A model generated the notes under the pieces. The model saw only the letters and a list, made by a program, of their open reading frames with translations, did not search any database and had not been told where the DNA came from. Both the position numbers and the translations under genes were made by a program. From Schaalia sp. 19OD2882 (GTDB lineage Bacteria > Actinomycetota > Actinomycetes > Actinomycetales > Actinomycetaceae), in NCBI RefSeq assembly GCF_018986735.1, contig NZ_CP065521.1:2170001-2234000 (forward strand): a stretch of 64,000 nt of DNA. Direction: 5' to 3'. Of the stretch, positions 1 through 8,387 are shown in pieces; position 1 is the first letter of the stretch, and every line of letters starts with the position of its first letter.

Positions 1-16
1 CTCCGCGGGCGCCTCG

Positions 17-1237
17 TCACAGGTCGGACTCGGACTCCATCCGTTCGCGGTCCTTGCGCTGGACGTACTTGGCCAGGAAGATTTCGGCCACCGAGTCCAC
101 GACCATGAGTCCGCCGACGACTCCACCCGCGACGGCCCACCACTTGCGGGGGCGCGGGGCGCGGATGGACAGGACCATGAGGCCCGCACCGATGGCGGCC
201 TCGACGGCTGCGGCAGAACGGACGATCCACGGCCGGTCGATGGACAGGGCCTGGTAGGCGTCGAAGACGGGGTGGACGACCTTCTCACGGTCGGTGAGCA
301 TGATGTCGACGCTTCGTCCGATGGCGTTGGAGATGCCGCGGGCGCGGTGGATCTCGAAGCCTTCGACCTCTTCGAGGTCGGTGCGCCCCAGCAGGAAGGA
401 CGCGACTTCGACCGGCAGACCCAGGGCCGCGACGGCTTCGACGACGGCCGCGTCACCCTTGAGGCCGGTGGTGGCGACGAAGGCCTCTCGGTCGGCGCCG
501 GGCACGGCCTGCGCGATCAGTGCGAGTTCCGGGCCGTCACCCACCAGGTCCAGGACCTCCTGGGGCAGAGTGGTGGCCGGGACCGCGCCCGTGACCAGCA
601 GGTTCTCCATGCCCCAGTTGTGGGTGACGACATGTTCGATGTGGTCGTCGGTGACCAGGAAGGCCTGGAAGTCACCATCGGTGACGGACAGGGTGACCAG
701 CGGCAGCTCACCGAAGTTCCAACCGAGTTTGTCCGGGGGCAGCTGGGCGATGAGGGCCCTGTGGCCTTCGGGCAGCTCACGGTCGGCCAGGTTCACGCCT
801 TCGAGCGCCGCAAGCAGGGGCACTGACGAGGCAGGGGTGCGGCCGATCTCGACCAGACGCGAGGCTCCGGTGGCGTCCTCGTCCTCTTCGCCCGGGTAGG
901 ACTCGGCCAAGGGCGACTCCCCTTCGGGCAGGTGGTCGGCTGCGGAGAGGCCCAATCGGACCTCGGCCTCGAAGAGGGTGGCAAGTTCCTCGGCCAGGTC
1001 CGCGGTGGAGGGGCCGGGTTGGGGCTGCGCAGCGCCCTTGGGGACCAGGGCGACGGCGCCACCCGCATCCGGGTCGGTGGAGACGGCCAAGGTCAGGCCG
1101 AGCAGGTGTGGGGAGGACTCGAACCACTCCATGTGGGCAAGGACGCCACGGTCCCGCAGTTCTGCGGCGACGCCCTCGGGGTCGAGGCGATGCCCGATGA
1201 CCATGCCTTCGATGCGGGTCCACTGGTGGGCGCCCAT
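17..1237 (-). CDS. hypothetical protein with C-terminal membrane segments
   Basis: A 406-residue protein that I do not recognise. The start is the ATG at 1237, because an AGGGGAG ribosome-binding sequence lies just before it; the frame runs further upstream but without such a site. The first 300 residues are acidic and soluble-looking. Two hydrophobic stretches lie near the C-terminus (around AAVEAAIGAGLMVLSI and WWAVAGGVVGGLMVVDSV), followed by a charged tail, so it is probably membrane-anchored with the bulk in the cytoplasm. No catalytic motif is visible. It reads away from fba on the same strand and is separated from it by a strong hairpin, so it is probably its own unit. Confidence 0.75.
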   Translation of the reverse strand: MGAHQWTRIEGMVIGHRLDPEGVAAELRDRGVLAHMEWFESSPHLLGLTLAVSTDPDAGGAVALVPKGAAQPQPGPSTADLAEELATLFEAEVRLGLSAADHLPEGESPLAESYPGEEDEDATGASRLVEIGRTPASSVPLLAALEGVNLADRELPEGHRALIAQLPPDKLGWNFGELPLVTLSVTDGDFQAFLVTDDHIEHVVTHNWGMENLLVTGAVPATTLPQEVLDLVGDGPELALIAQAVPGADREAFVATTGLKGDAAVVEAVAALGLPVEVASFLLGRTDLEEVEGFEIHRARGISNAIGRSVDIMLTDREKVVHPVFDAYQALSIDRPWIVRSAAAVEAAIGAGLMVLSIRAPRPRKWWAVAGGVVGGLMVVDSVAEIFLAKYVQRKDRERMESESDL

Positions 1238-1348
1238 GCGCACTCCCCTTTCTCCGATCCGCTCACCCTTGGACGCGGATTCTTCTTCCATTGTCGTCTT
1301 TCTCGGCCCGGAACGCACGTGGGCCGCGTCCGGATTCTCCCAATGATG

Positions 1349-1390
1349 CGGACGGGCCCGCCACACCCGAGGGTGCGACGGGCCCGTCCG
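1349..1390 (-). terminator. hairpin downstream of fba
   Basis: A perfect 12-bp inverted repeat (CGGACGGGCCCG / CGGGCCCGTCCG) with an 18-nt loop lies 36 nt past the fba stop codon. No T-run follows, which is common in GC-rich actinobacteria. Probable terminator of the aldolase transcript. Confidence 0.55.
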
Positions 1391-1425
1391 GAGCTGCTGG
1401 CACTGCGAACCGGCTCTGGGAGTCG

Positions 1426-2454
1426 TCAGGCCATCTTGGTGCCGACCGAGCCCAGGCGCTCGCAGGCCTCGACCACGCGGGCGGCCATGCCGGCTTCAGC
1501 GGCCTTGCCCCAGGAGCGGGGGTCGTACATCTTCTTGTTGCCGACCTCGCCGTCGATCTTGAGCACGCCGTCGTAGTTGCGGAACATGTGCTCGACGACC
1601 GGGCGAGTGAAGGCGTACTGGGTGTCGGTGTCGACGTTCATCTTGATGACGCCATTGGCCACCGCCAGCGCGATCTCCTCGGCGGTGGAGCCGGAGCCGC
1701 CGTGCATGACCAGGTCGAAGGGGCGGTTGTGCGGGTGTCCGACCTTGGCGGCGACCTCTTCCTGGATGGTGCCCAGGATCTCGGGACGCAGCTTGACGTG
1801 GCCGGGCTTGTACACGCCGTGGACGTTGCCGAAGGTCAGAGCGGTCAGGTAGCGGCCGTTCTCGCCCAGACCCAGGGCCTCGACGGTCTTGAGGGCGTCC
1901 TCGGTGGTGGTGTAGAGCTTCTCGTTGATCTCGCCGACGACTCCGTCCTCTTCGCCACCGACGACACCGATCTCGACCTCGAGGATGGTGTTGGCGGCCA
2001 CGGACAGGGCCAGCATCTCCTTGGCGATCTCCAGGTTCTCGGCCAGCGGCACGGCGGATCCGTCCCACATGTGCGACTGGAAGAAGGGCAGGCGACCGGC
2101 CTTGACCTCTTCGGCGGAGAGCTCAAGCAGGGGGCGCAGCCAGGAGTCGATGTTCTGCTTGGCGCAGTGGTCGGTGTGCAGGGCGATGGTCACGTCGTAG
2201 TTCTTGGCGACCTCGCGCGCGTAGGCTGCCAGGGCCAGCGAGCCGGTGACGCGGTTCTTGATGGTCGAACCCGAGGCGTACTCGGCGCCACCGACGGAAA
2301 CCTGGATGATGCCGTCCGAGCCGGCCTCGGCGAAGCCCTGGATCGCGGCGGTCACGGTCTGGGAGGAGGTGATGTTGATGGCCGGGTAGGCGAATTTGCC
2401 TTCCTTGGCGCGATCGAGCATTGCGGCGTAGGTCTCGGGGGTTGCGATGGGCAC
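1426..2454 (-). CDS. fba: class II fructose-bisphosphate aldolase
   Basis: Zinc-dependent cleavage of fructose 1,6-bisphosphate to dihydroxyacetone phosphate and glyceraldehyde 3-phosphate, in cytoplasmic glycolysis/gluconeogenesis. The 342 residues are full length for the long (FbaA) branch of class II. The metal-binding motif LHTDHCAK, the glycine-rich phosphate loop HGGSGS and the C-terminal KMNVDTDTQYAFTRP stretch are all visible. Translation starts at a GTG preceded by a clear AGGAGG 5 nt upstream. Monocistronic by context, with a hairpin after its stop. Confidence 0.95.
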   Translation of the reverse strand: MPIATPETYAAMLDRAKEGKFAYPAINITSSQTVTAAIQGFAEAGSDGIIQVSVGGAEYASGSTIKNRVTGSLALAAYAREVAKNYDVTIALHTDHCAKQNIDSWLRPLLELSAEEVKAGRLPFFQSHMWDGSAVPLAENLEIAKEMLALSVAANTILEVEIGVVGGEEDGVVGEINEKLYTTTEDALKTVEALGLGENGRYLTALTFGNVHGVYKPGHVKLRPEILGTIQEEVAAKVGHPHNRPFDLVMHGGSGSTAEEIALAVANGVIKMNVDTDTQYAFTRPVVEHMFRNYDGVLKIDGEVGNKKMYDPRSWGKAAEAGMAARVVEACERLGSVGTKMA

Positions 2455-2556
2455 AACTGCCTCCTAATCGACGTGAAGAATCTGTCGATGTCGATTCTCC
2501 CACACCGACCTTCGTGGAGGTGACGGGAGAAGGTCCCAATCAGGCCCGGGGCACGA

Positions 2557-3171
2557 TCAGTCCTGCACCCAGGCCCACATGGCAATTGCCGCCGCGTGCC
2601 CGACATTCATCGACCGGGTGGAGCCACGCTGGGTGATGTGCAGGACGAGGTCGCAAAGGCGCAGCATGTCCGGGCTGAGCCCGTCGGATTCTTCTCCGAA
2701 GACCAGGCAGGCGCGTCGGGGAAGTGAATGTGTTTGCACATGTGCTTCCAGTGGCTGGGATCCGGGGACATTGTCGATTCCGACGAGGGCGAGGCCGCCT
2801 TCCCGGCAGTGTTCGGCCAGGACACGGGCGTCGGGCATGTGGTCCACCTGCATGTAGCGGTCGGTGACCATGGCTCCTCGGCGGTTCCAGCGGCGGCGTC
2901 CGACGATGTGGACGCGGCCGGCTCCCAGCGCGTTGGCCGTGCGCACGATGGATCCGATGTTGAAGTCGTGCCCCAGGTTCTCCACGGCGACTTCGAAGGG
3001 CAGGGCCCGGCGGGCGATGTCGGCGCGAATGGCGTCCATGGTCCAGTACCGGTACCGGTCCTCGACATTTCGGCGGTCGCCCTCGGCCAGCAGTTCCGGG
3101 TCAAGACGCGGATCGTCCGGGAGGGGGCCGGACCAGGGCCCGACACCGGCCGCGTCCTCGTCACTTCTCAC
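2557..3171 (-). CDS. TrmH/SpoU family RNA 2'-O-methyltransferase
   Basis: SAM-dependent ribose methylation of tRNA or rRNA. The SPOUT motifs are in order: NIGSIVRTANALGA (motif 1), LVFGEESDGLS (motif 2) and GSTRSMNVGHAAAIAMW (motif 3, the knotted SAM site). The frame is open for 693 codons, but only the last 204 are a real protein. The start is the GTG at 3171, which has GAGGAGG directly upstream and gives a normal 204-residue length. The substrate RNA cannot be told from sequence, so no symbol is assigned. Confidence 0.88.
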   Translation of the reverse strand: MRSDEDAAGVGPWSGPLPDDPRLDPELLAEGDRRNVEDRYRYWTMDAIRADIARRALPFEVAVENLGHDFNIGSIVRTANALGAGRVHIVGRRRWNRRGAMVTDRYMQVDHMPDARVLAEHCREGGLALVGIDNVPGSQPLEAHVQTHSLPRRACLVFGEESDGLSPDMLRLCDLVLHITQRGSTRSMNVGHAAAIAMWAWVQD

Positions 3172-3291
3172 GGCACCCTCCTCACTGCATCCTCCTCGCG
3201 GCCACGGTGATGGCCTCGACCACGGGGCCGACCGCGACCCCGGGCCACACAGTAGTGCCGCTTCGAGCCGCCAGGTGGCACGATTGTCCTC

Positions 3292-3804
3292 ATGGGACTG
3301 TCTGCGAAACTTCTGAGCCGGGACGAGGTCGTCGTCCGCCACATGCGCACCCACGTCAAGGCGATCCTGTGGAACATCATCGCCTTCCTGTTGTTGCTGG
3401 TTCTGGGCGCCCTCGGGTCGGCGCTGCTGCCGGCCGCGTGGGCGCCTTTCACCCATGTGGCGATCTGGGCCGCAGTGGCCGCCCTGTCGGTTCCGGTGCT
3501 GCTGGTCCCCTACCTGCGGTGGGTGACGACCACGTACACGTTGACCAGCAAGAGGGTCATCACTCGTCACGGCATCTTCACGAAGCTGGGGCACGACCTG
3601 CCTCTGTCCCGAATCTCCGACGTCTCGCAGGAGAGGGACCTGGTCGACCAGGTCTTCGGATGCGGCTCGCTGACCCTGCAGACCAGCTCGGACGACCCGC
3701 TGGTCCTGTCCGACGTGCCCAAGGTCCACCTGGTGCAGGTGGAGTTGTCCAACCTGCTCTTCCACGACGTCCAGGGCGCCATCGACGCAGACCCGACCCA
3801 GTGA
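3292..3804 (+). CDS. PH-domain (bPH2/DUF304-like) membrane protein
   Basis: 170 residues. Two adjacent hydrophobic segments (about residues 25-70: ILWNIIAFLLLLVLGALGSALL and VAIWAAVAALSVPVLLVPYL) are followed by a bacterial PH-like module with the typical YTLTSKRVITRHGIFTKLGHDLPLSRISDV signature, split here between two strands of the fold. Family members are small membrane proteins of unclear role; some are called YdbT-like. No Shine-Dalgarno precedes the ATG; a CACGAT hexamer lies 7 nt upstream, which would suit a leaderless transcript. Confidence 0.8.
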   Translation: MGLSAKLLSRDEVVVRHMRTHVKAILWNIIAFLLLLVLGALGSALLPAAWAPFTHVAIWAAVAALSVPVLLVPYLRWVTTTYTLTSKRVITRHGIFTKLGHDLPLSRISDVSQERDLVDQVFGCGSLTLQTSSDDPLVLSDVPKVHLVQVELSNLLFHDVQGAIDADPTQ

Positions 3805-3816
3805 CCCGGTGGGGCG

Positions 3817-3857
3817 CCCCCACCCACCACGATCCGACCCCCACCCACCACGATCCG
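3817..3857 (+). repeat. two tandem 20-bp units, 21-bp period
   Basis: The unit CCCCCACCCACCACGATCCG occurs twice in direct orientation between the PH-protein stop and the HAD gene. The second copy ends 13 nt before the HAD start codon. Function unknown; it could be a slippage duplication in the 5' untranslated region. Confidence 0.85.
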
Positions 3858-3870
3858 TGAGGAGTTCGCG

Positions 3871-4683
3871 ATGAATGACGCCCCCACCCCTTTGCACGAG
3901 ATGCCGCCGGTGACCGCATGGCTGTCCGACATGGACGGTGTGCTGGTCAAGGAGAACCGGGCGCTTCCGGGCGCGCAGCAGTTCCTTGATGCGCTGGAGA
4001 GCCGCGACATGCCTTTCCTGGTGCTCACGAACAATTCGATCTTCACCAACCGTGACCTGTCTGCCCGGCTGGAACGATCCGGCTTGAGCGTGCCTGAGGA
4101 CCGGATCTGGACTTCGGCGAATGCGACGGCCGCCTTCCTGGCTCAGCAGTCGCCCGAGTCGACGGCTTTCGTCATCGGCGAGGCGGGTCTGACCACTGCC
4201 CTGCACGGGGCGGGCTACGTGATGACGGACCAGGATCCGGAGTACGTGGTGCTGGGTGAGACCCGCAGCTACGACTTCAATGCCCTGACGCGGGCGATTC
4301 GTCTGATCGAGGGCGGGGCGAAGTTCATCGCGACGAATCCCGATGTGACGGGCCCTTCGGATGAGGGCACTTTGCCGGCGACGGGGTCGATTGCGGCGAT
4401 GGTGAAGGCGGCGACGGGCAGGGAGCCCTACTTCGTGGGCAAGCCGAATCCGGTGATGATCCGCGCGGGTCTGAACAAGATCGGTGCTCATTCGGAGACT
4501 GCGGCCATGGTCGGCGACCGGATGGACACTGACGTGCAGGCAGGAGTCGAGGCCGGTCTTCGCACGCACTTGGTCCTGTCCGGGTCGACCTCGATCGAGC
4601 AGGTCGAGACGTATCCCTTCCGACCATTTGGAATCCACACGGGTATCGGCGAGCTCATCGAATTGGTGGAGGCCGGGTCCTGA
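3871..4683 (+). CDS. HAD-IIA family phosphatase (NagD-like)
   Basis: A 270-residue haloacid-dehalogenase hydrolase of the NagD/p-nitrophenyl-phosphatase branch. HAD motif I is DMDGVL (nucleophile and acid Asp), motif II LTNNS, motif III the Lys of GKPNPVM, and motif IV VGDRMDTDVQAG with the metal-binding Asp. The large C2a cap sits between motifs II and III as in NagD. Substrate unknown; family members act on nucleoside or sugar phosphates. The TGAGGAG just upstream serves as ribosome-binding site. It follows the PH-domain gene by 66 nt containing a tandem repeat. Confidence 0.9.
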   Translation: MNDAPTPLHEMPPVTAWLSDMDGVLVKENRALPGAQQFLDALESRDMPFLVLTNNSIFTNRDLSARLERSGLSVPEDRIWTSANATAAFLAQQSPESTAFVIGEAGLTTALHGAGYVMTDQDPEYVVLGETRSYDFNALTRAIRLIEGGAKFIATNPDVTGPSDEGTLPATGSIAAMVKAATGREPYFVGKPNPVMIRAGLNKIGAHSETAAMVGDRMDTDVQAGVEAGLRTHLVLSGSTSIEQVETYPFRPFGIHTGIGELIELVEAGS

Positions 4684-4712
4684 CCTGGCCGACTGCCCAC
4701 TTCAGGTCGACT

Positions 4713-6614
4713 TCAGGTCGAGGCGGGGTCACCGCCCGGTGGTGACGGGGCAGTGCCCGGACCGGTCGATCCACTGCCCGGCATTTTGGACGCTTTCTTC
4801 GTCGTCGACGCACCGACCCGGTGGTCCCACACCGGGCACGGGCCGGTGATGTCGGTGCGCTCGGTCCAAAACCGGTCGACGACTTCGCGTTGCCGTTGGG
4901 TTCGGAGGGTCGCCGAGCCTTGGGCGGGGCGCCACCCGTCTGCTGAGACCCCGAGCCATCGGGGTGGTTTGACCTGCACGGTGCCGTTGACCATTCGGAC
5001 CTGCCACCCGTGCGCGTGCAGCGCCCGGTGGTGGTGCCAGCAGAGCAGCACCCCGTTGTCGGTGTGGGTGGGGCCGCCCTGGGAGTGTTCGTGCACGTGG
5101 TGGACTTCGCACCAGGCGGGGCCGACGGTGCAGCCGGGGATCACGCATCCTCCGTCGCGGGCTTCGATGGCGCGCCGCTGGTGGGCCGTGAAGACGCGCG
5201 AGGTGGAGTCCAGGGCGATGATTCGCCCGGCGTCGCCCATGAGGACTCGTTCGATGACTCCATTGCACGCGAGCCGGCGGGCACTGTGCGAGGTGATGAC
5301 GGCTGCGGCTACGTGGTGCCGGCCGATGGGCGCATCACTCAGGCGGGCGATTCCGCCGGGGTCGGCGAGGTCGTCGACGGTGCAGGTGACAACCAGGGTG
5401 GGCGCAGCTCCCCGCAGGGTGGGCATCGACTCACGTGTGGCCGCTCGGGTGAGGACGGAGGCGAGGGCGTCGTGCATGCGCTCGGCCCGGGTTCGGCGAA
5501 TGGTCAAGCCGGGGTCCGAGACGTCGGAGTTCTCGGCATTCCAATGGGGGTCACGGTCGCCGCGATCCGGGTCGGCGCCGTTCTGGGCGGCATTGTCCAC
5601 CTCGCCCTCGTCATCGCTGGAGAACAGGGAGTCCTGGACTTGACCGCCCTGTTCCGCAGCAGGATCCTTGCCGATCGTGCTGGCGGCGACTGCGGGGTTG
5701 GTGACGGCGTCGAGAAGGCGCTGCAGCTGAGCGGCGACTTCCGGGAGAAGATGTCCACTGATCCGCACCAGGCCATTGCGGGTGGGCGAGAGCATGAGCC
5801 CACGGCCCCGTTCCCGCTCGCGCTCGTCGGGCACGGCTCCGTCGGGGTCGATGGCGCCGGCCCAAAGAGCAGCGACTTCACCCACGACGTCCGCCGGAAG
5901 GACCATGCGCTCAACCAGGGGCTGAGTGGACATGGCGAGCAAGTCGTGTTCGGTCACGGTGGCGCAGGCGTCGACGGGGTTGGCCCGCCCGGGAGCGGTG
6001 TTCTGGTCGGAGGTGCCCCTCTCATTGACGCCGAGCGTTTGGGCGAGGACTGCGCCTTCCGCAATGGTGAGCAGATCCGGGTGATGGGGCCGCTGGGAGA
6101 CGGCACCCAAGGTGGAGGCCATGGCCTTCACCGTGTCAATGCCGATCAGGCCGGCTTCCCAGGCAGTGCGGGTGAGGGGCAGGCGCGCAGGCAGGAGGTC
6201 GCCGGTCAGGGCGCGGCGGCGTTCGAGGAATCGGCCGGAGCGCACCCGCGCCAGCACGGTGGACCTGGAGGCGCCGGTGATGCGAGTGAGGAGATCGGTG
6301 GAGGTACGGCAGTCGAAGCGGGTGCACAGCGGAGGTTCATCGGAGCTCGTGCGGCTGCGGCGTTCCACTTCTGCGGCACCCATCGCCCGCACGGCATCGA
6401 CCACGGTCCCCAAGGACTCCACCCGACGCAGCAGGTCGACAAGGTCCTGGTCCCCCACATGTTCCAGGCCATTGCCCACGGTGAGGTCGCACAATGACCG
6501 GCGGACCTGTTCCATCAGACGGTCAGCACCGGCCCCCGGGCGCACGGCCTGCGAATCGGGCAGCGCTTCCCGATCCTTCACGCTGATGCCGTCGCGGCCC
6601 GAGATGTCTTCCAT
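4713..6614 (-). CDS. DUF222 / HNH endonuclease (13E12-type)
   Basis: 633 residues from the ATG at 6614. The N-terminal half is the DUF222 region typical of the 13E12 repeat family. The C-terminal part is an HNH nuclease: RRAIEARDGGCVIPGC, then WCEVHHVHEHSQGG and LCWHHHRALHAHGW, with the metal-site His and the Cys ligands intact. These proteins are common in multiple copies in actinobacteria and some are DNA-damage inducible. A LexA-like palindrome lies 20 nt upstream of the chosen start; the frame-open TTG further upstream would overlap it and is unlikely. Possibly a former intron- or mobile-element nuclease; no flanking repeats were seen. Confidence 0.85.
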   Translation of the reverse strand: MEDISGRDGISVKDREALPDSQAVRPGAGADRLMEQVRRSLCDLTVGNGLEHVGDQDLVDLLRRVESLGTVVDAVRAMGAAEVERRSRTSSDEPPLCTRFDCRTSTDLLTRITGASRSTVLARVRSGRFLERRRALTGDLLPARLPLTRTAWEAGLIGIDTVKAMASTLGAVSQRPHHPDLLTIAEGAVLAQTLGVNERGTSDQNTAPGRANPVDACATVTEHDLLAMSTQPLVERMVLPADVVGEVAALWAGAIDPDGAVPDERERERGRGLMLSPTRNGLVRISGHLLPEVAAQLQRLLDAVTNPAVAASTIGKDPAAEQGGQVQDSLFSSDDEGEVDNAAQNGADPDRGDRDPHWNAENSDVSDPGLTIRRTRAERMHDALASVLTRAATRESMPTLRGAAPTLVVTCTVDDLADPGGIARLSDAPIGRHHVAAAVITSHSARRLACNGVIERVLMGDAGRIIALDSTSRVFTAHQRRAIEARDGGCVIPGCTVGPAWCEVHHVHEHSQGGPTHTDNGVLLCWHHHRALHAHGWQVRMVNGTVQVKPPRWLGVSADGWRPAQGSATLRTQRQREVVDRFWTERTDITGPCPVWDHRVGASTTKKASKMPGSGSTGPGTAPSPPGGDPAST

Positions 6615-6633
6615 GACCCCATGACAGCAAAGA

Positions 6634-6649
6634 TCGAACAATTGTTCCA
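6634..6649. promoter_or_regulatory. putative LexA (SOS) box
   Basis: TCGAACAATTGTTCCA differs at one position within the two five-base arms of the actinobacterial LexA consensus CGAAC-N4-GTTCG. It is 20 nt upstream of the DUF222/HNH start codon and the nearest gene on the other side (pyrE) starts 250 nt away. Several mycobacterial 13E12 genes are known LexA targets, which supports the reading. Confidence 0.6.
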
Positions 6650-6884
6650 GCGATTTCTTGAGATTCTTTCACGGTGATTCACCCATGAGCCTCTTCAACC
6701 CCGCTGGCCAATTCTTGAGCACAGGACATGCCGAATCATTCCTTTGTCAGCATTCGACAGCAGTTGAAGACGATGAAGGTCCAACGGCCCACAGGAGGGA
6801 CACAGAGTCGGCAACGCGCAGAACTCCCGCCTCACCCGTCGCCCCGACCTCGTGCGGCGAGGACCCGGCGGCCCGGCCACCAAC

Positions 6885-6890
6885 TACCCT
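6885..6890 (+). promoter_or_regulatory. -10 element of a leaderless pyrE transcript
   Basis: TACCCT lies exactly 7 nt before the pyrE ATG and there is no Shine-Dalgarno, so transcription probably starts at the A of the start codon. Confidence 0.5.
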
Positions 6891-6897
6891 TGGACAC

Positions 6898-7467
6898 ATG
6901 ACGAATGACTCGCACAAGGCCCGCCTGGCAGAACTGGTCAAGGAACTGGCCGTCATCCGCGAAAAGGTCACCCTGGCGTCAGGGCGCGAGTCCGACTTCT
7001 ATGTCGACATGCGCCGCGCGACCCTGCACCACGAGGCCGCTCCCCTCATCGGGCACGTCATGCTGGACCTGCTGGAAGAGGCCGGCTTTGCCCCGGGCGA
7101 GGACTACGTCGCCGTCGGGGGCCTCACCATGGGCGCAGATCCTGTGGCCACCGCGATGCTGCATGCCGCCGCCTCGCGCGGCCTGGACCTCGACGCCTTC
7201 GTGGTGCGCAAGGCCGCGAAGGACCACGGCATGAAGCGCCGTATCGAAGGCCCTGATGTCGCTGGTCGCAAAGTGGTCGTCCTTGAGGACACCTCCACCA
7301 CGGGGGGCTCACCCCTGGAGGCGGCGCGAGCCCTGGCCGAGGTCGGCGCACAGGTGGTCGCGGTGGCGGTCGTCGTCGACCGGGCGACCGGCGCCAAGGA
7401 GATCATCGAGGCCGAGGGCCACCCCTATCTCCACGCGCTGGGCCTGGAGGACCTGGAACTGGCCTGA
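6898..7467 (+). CDS. pyrE: orotate phosphoribosyltransferase
   Basis: Transfers the phosphoribosyl group of PRPP to orotate to give OMP, the fifth step of de novo pyrimidine synthesis. 189 residues, normal length. The PRPP-binding loop is VVVLEDTSTTGGSP (residues 127-139) and the substrate-side motif VVRKAAKDHGMKRRIEG precedes it. The frame is open another 240 nt upstream, but homology begins at MTNDSHKARL. This ATG has a TACCCT hexamer 7 nt before it instead of a ribosome-binding site. Not linked to other pyr genes here. Confidence 0.93.
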   Translation: MTNDSHKARLAELVKELAVIREKVTLASGRESDFYVDMRRATLHHEAAPLIGHVMLDLLEEAGFAPGEDYVAVGGLTMGADPVATAMLHAAASRGLDLDAFVVRKAAKDHGMKRRIEGPDVAGRKVVVLEDTSTTGGSPLEAARALAEVGAQVVAVAVVVDRATGAKEIIEAEGHPYLHALGLEDLELA

Positions 7468-7525
7468 GCCGCGCGCGCCCGGACGCCGGACCCGCGGACC
7501 GCTCCACACCCACCCTCGCACTCAG

Positions 7526-7560
7526 CACTCACATGTGCGGCCAACACTCACATGTGCGGC
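7526..7560 (+). repeat. 16-bp direct repeat at the pyrE/SDR junction
   Basis: CACTCACATGTGCGGC occurs twice with a 19-bp period. The second copy overlaps the last codons of the convergent SDR gene. Probably a small duplication; no function suggested. Confidence 0.7.
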
Positions 7561-8309
7561 AGGTGGGCCACCACTGCCCGAGTGAACCACCGGGGCGCCA
7601 CCCGCATGGCAGTCATCGCGGCCTTGTACGCCGGATGGGGCGTGACCAGCACTGATCCTCGCCGTACGGCCGCCAGCGACTCGCCGACCACCTGCTCCGC
7701 CGTGCTCCACGCCCAGGCGGGGGCTCCGGGCAGGTCGACTCCCGCACGGTCGAAGAACTCGGTGCGGGTGAGCCCGGGCATCACGCAGGTGGCGGTGACG
7801 CCGGTTCCTGCCAGCTCTGCCGCAAGCCCTTCCGTGAAGGCCCGCACCCACGCCTTGTGGGCGCTGTAGGTTCCGGCCCCGGTCTCGCAGGCGACCGACG
7901 CGACGTTGAGGATGGCGCCCCGGCCTCGTCGGCGCATGGCCCGGGCCGCATGGTGGGACAGGATCATGACCGCGCGGACCATGACGTCCAGGGCGCTCTC
8001 CTCCGCCCCCAGATCATTGTCGGGGAAGGGCTTGCCGAGCCCGAATCCGGCATTGTTCACCAACAGGGACACCGGTCGCGTCGCGTCGTCCAGGCGCTCG
8101 GCGACGAGGGCGACCCCCTGTCGGGTTGCCAAGTCGGCGGGAAGGACCTCCGCCCGGGCTCCGTGCTCCATTTCGAGTGCCTCGGCCAGCTGTGTGAGCA
8201 CAGTGCCGTTTCGTGCGACAAGGACGAGGTCGTGGCCGGCCCTGGCCAGTTGACGTGCGTATTCGCGTCCGAGTCCCGAGGATGCGCCTGTGACCAGTGC
8301 TGTAGCCAT
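7548..8309 (-). CDS. short-chain dehydrogenase/reductase (SDR)
   Basis: 253-residue classical SDR. Rossmann cofactor motif TGASSGLG at residues 7-14, NNAG at 85-88, catalytic Ser138, Tyr148 and Lys152 (YSAHK). Asp is absent but Arg33 follows beta-2 (VARN), which usually means NADP(H) preference. Substrate unknown; the DltE/YdfG-like arrangement and C-terminal hydrophobic helix are typical of general SDRs. TAGGGT lies 6 nt before the start codon with no ribosome-binding site. Confidence 0.9.
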   Translation of the reverse strand: MATALVTGASSGLGREYARQLARAGHDLVLVARNGTVLTQLAEALEMEHGARAEVLPADLATRQGVALVAERLDDATRPVSLLVNNAGFGLGKPFPDNDLGAEESALDVMVRAVMILSHHAARAMRRRGRGAILNVASVACETGAGTYSAHKAWVRAFTEGLAAELAGTGVTATCVMPGLTRTEFFDRAGVDLPGAPAWAWSTAEQVVGESLAAVRRGSVLVTPHPAYKAAMTAMRVAPRWFTRAVVAHLPHM

Positions 8310-8315
8310 GGGATC

Positions 8316-8321
8316 ACCCTA
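8316..8321 (-). promoter_or_regulatory. -10 element of a leaderless SDR transcript
   Basis: TAGGGT followed by 6 nt and then the SDR start codon; no Shine-Dalgarno is present. Confidence 0.45.
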
Positions 8322-8387
8322 GGACGAATCATTGAAGGTCTCATACGATGAGTCTTGGTAGTCCACATCACACAGTCTGGAGTCATC

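Noticed and set aside
3817..3857. The 20-bp tandem repeat as a CRISPR remnant
   Set aside because: Only two copies one base apart, no spacer, no likeness to the repeat of the real array.
2557..4638. A 693-codon open frame as one protein
   Set aside because: Only the last 204 codons have homology and a ribosome-binding site; the upstream part is antisense to the PH-domain and HAD genes.
5010..6497. A 495-codon frame antisense to the DUF222/HNH gene
   Set aside because: Same reason: composition typical of a shadow frame, and no start signal.
4713..6641. The HNH gene as an insertion element or homing intron
   Set aside because: No terminal repeats, no target duplication and no split host gene around it.
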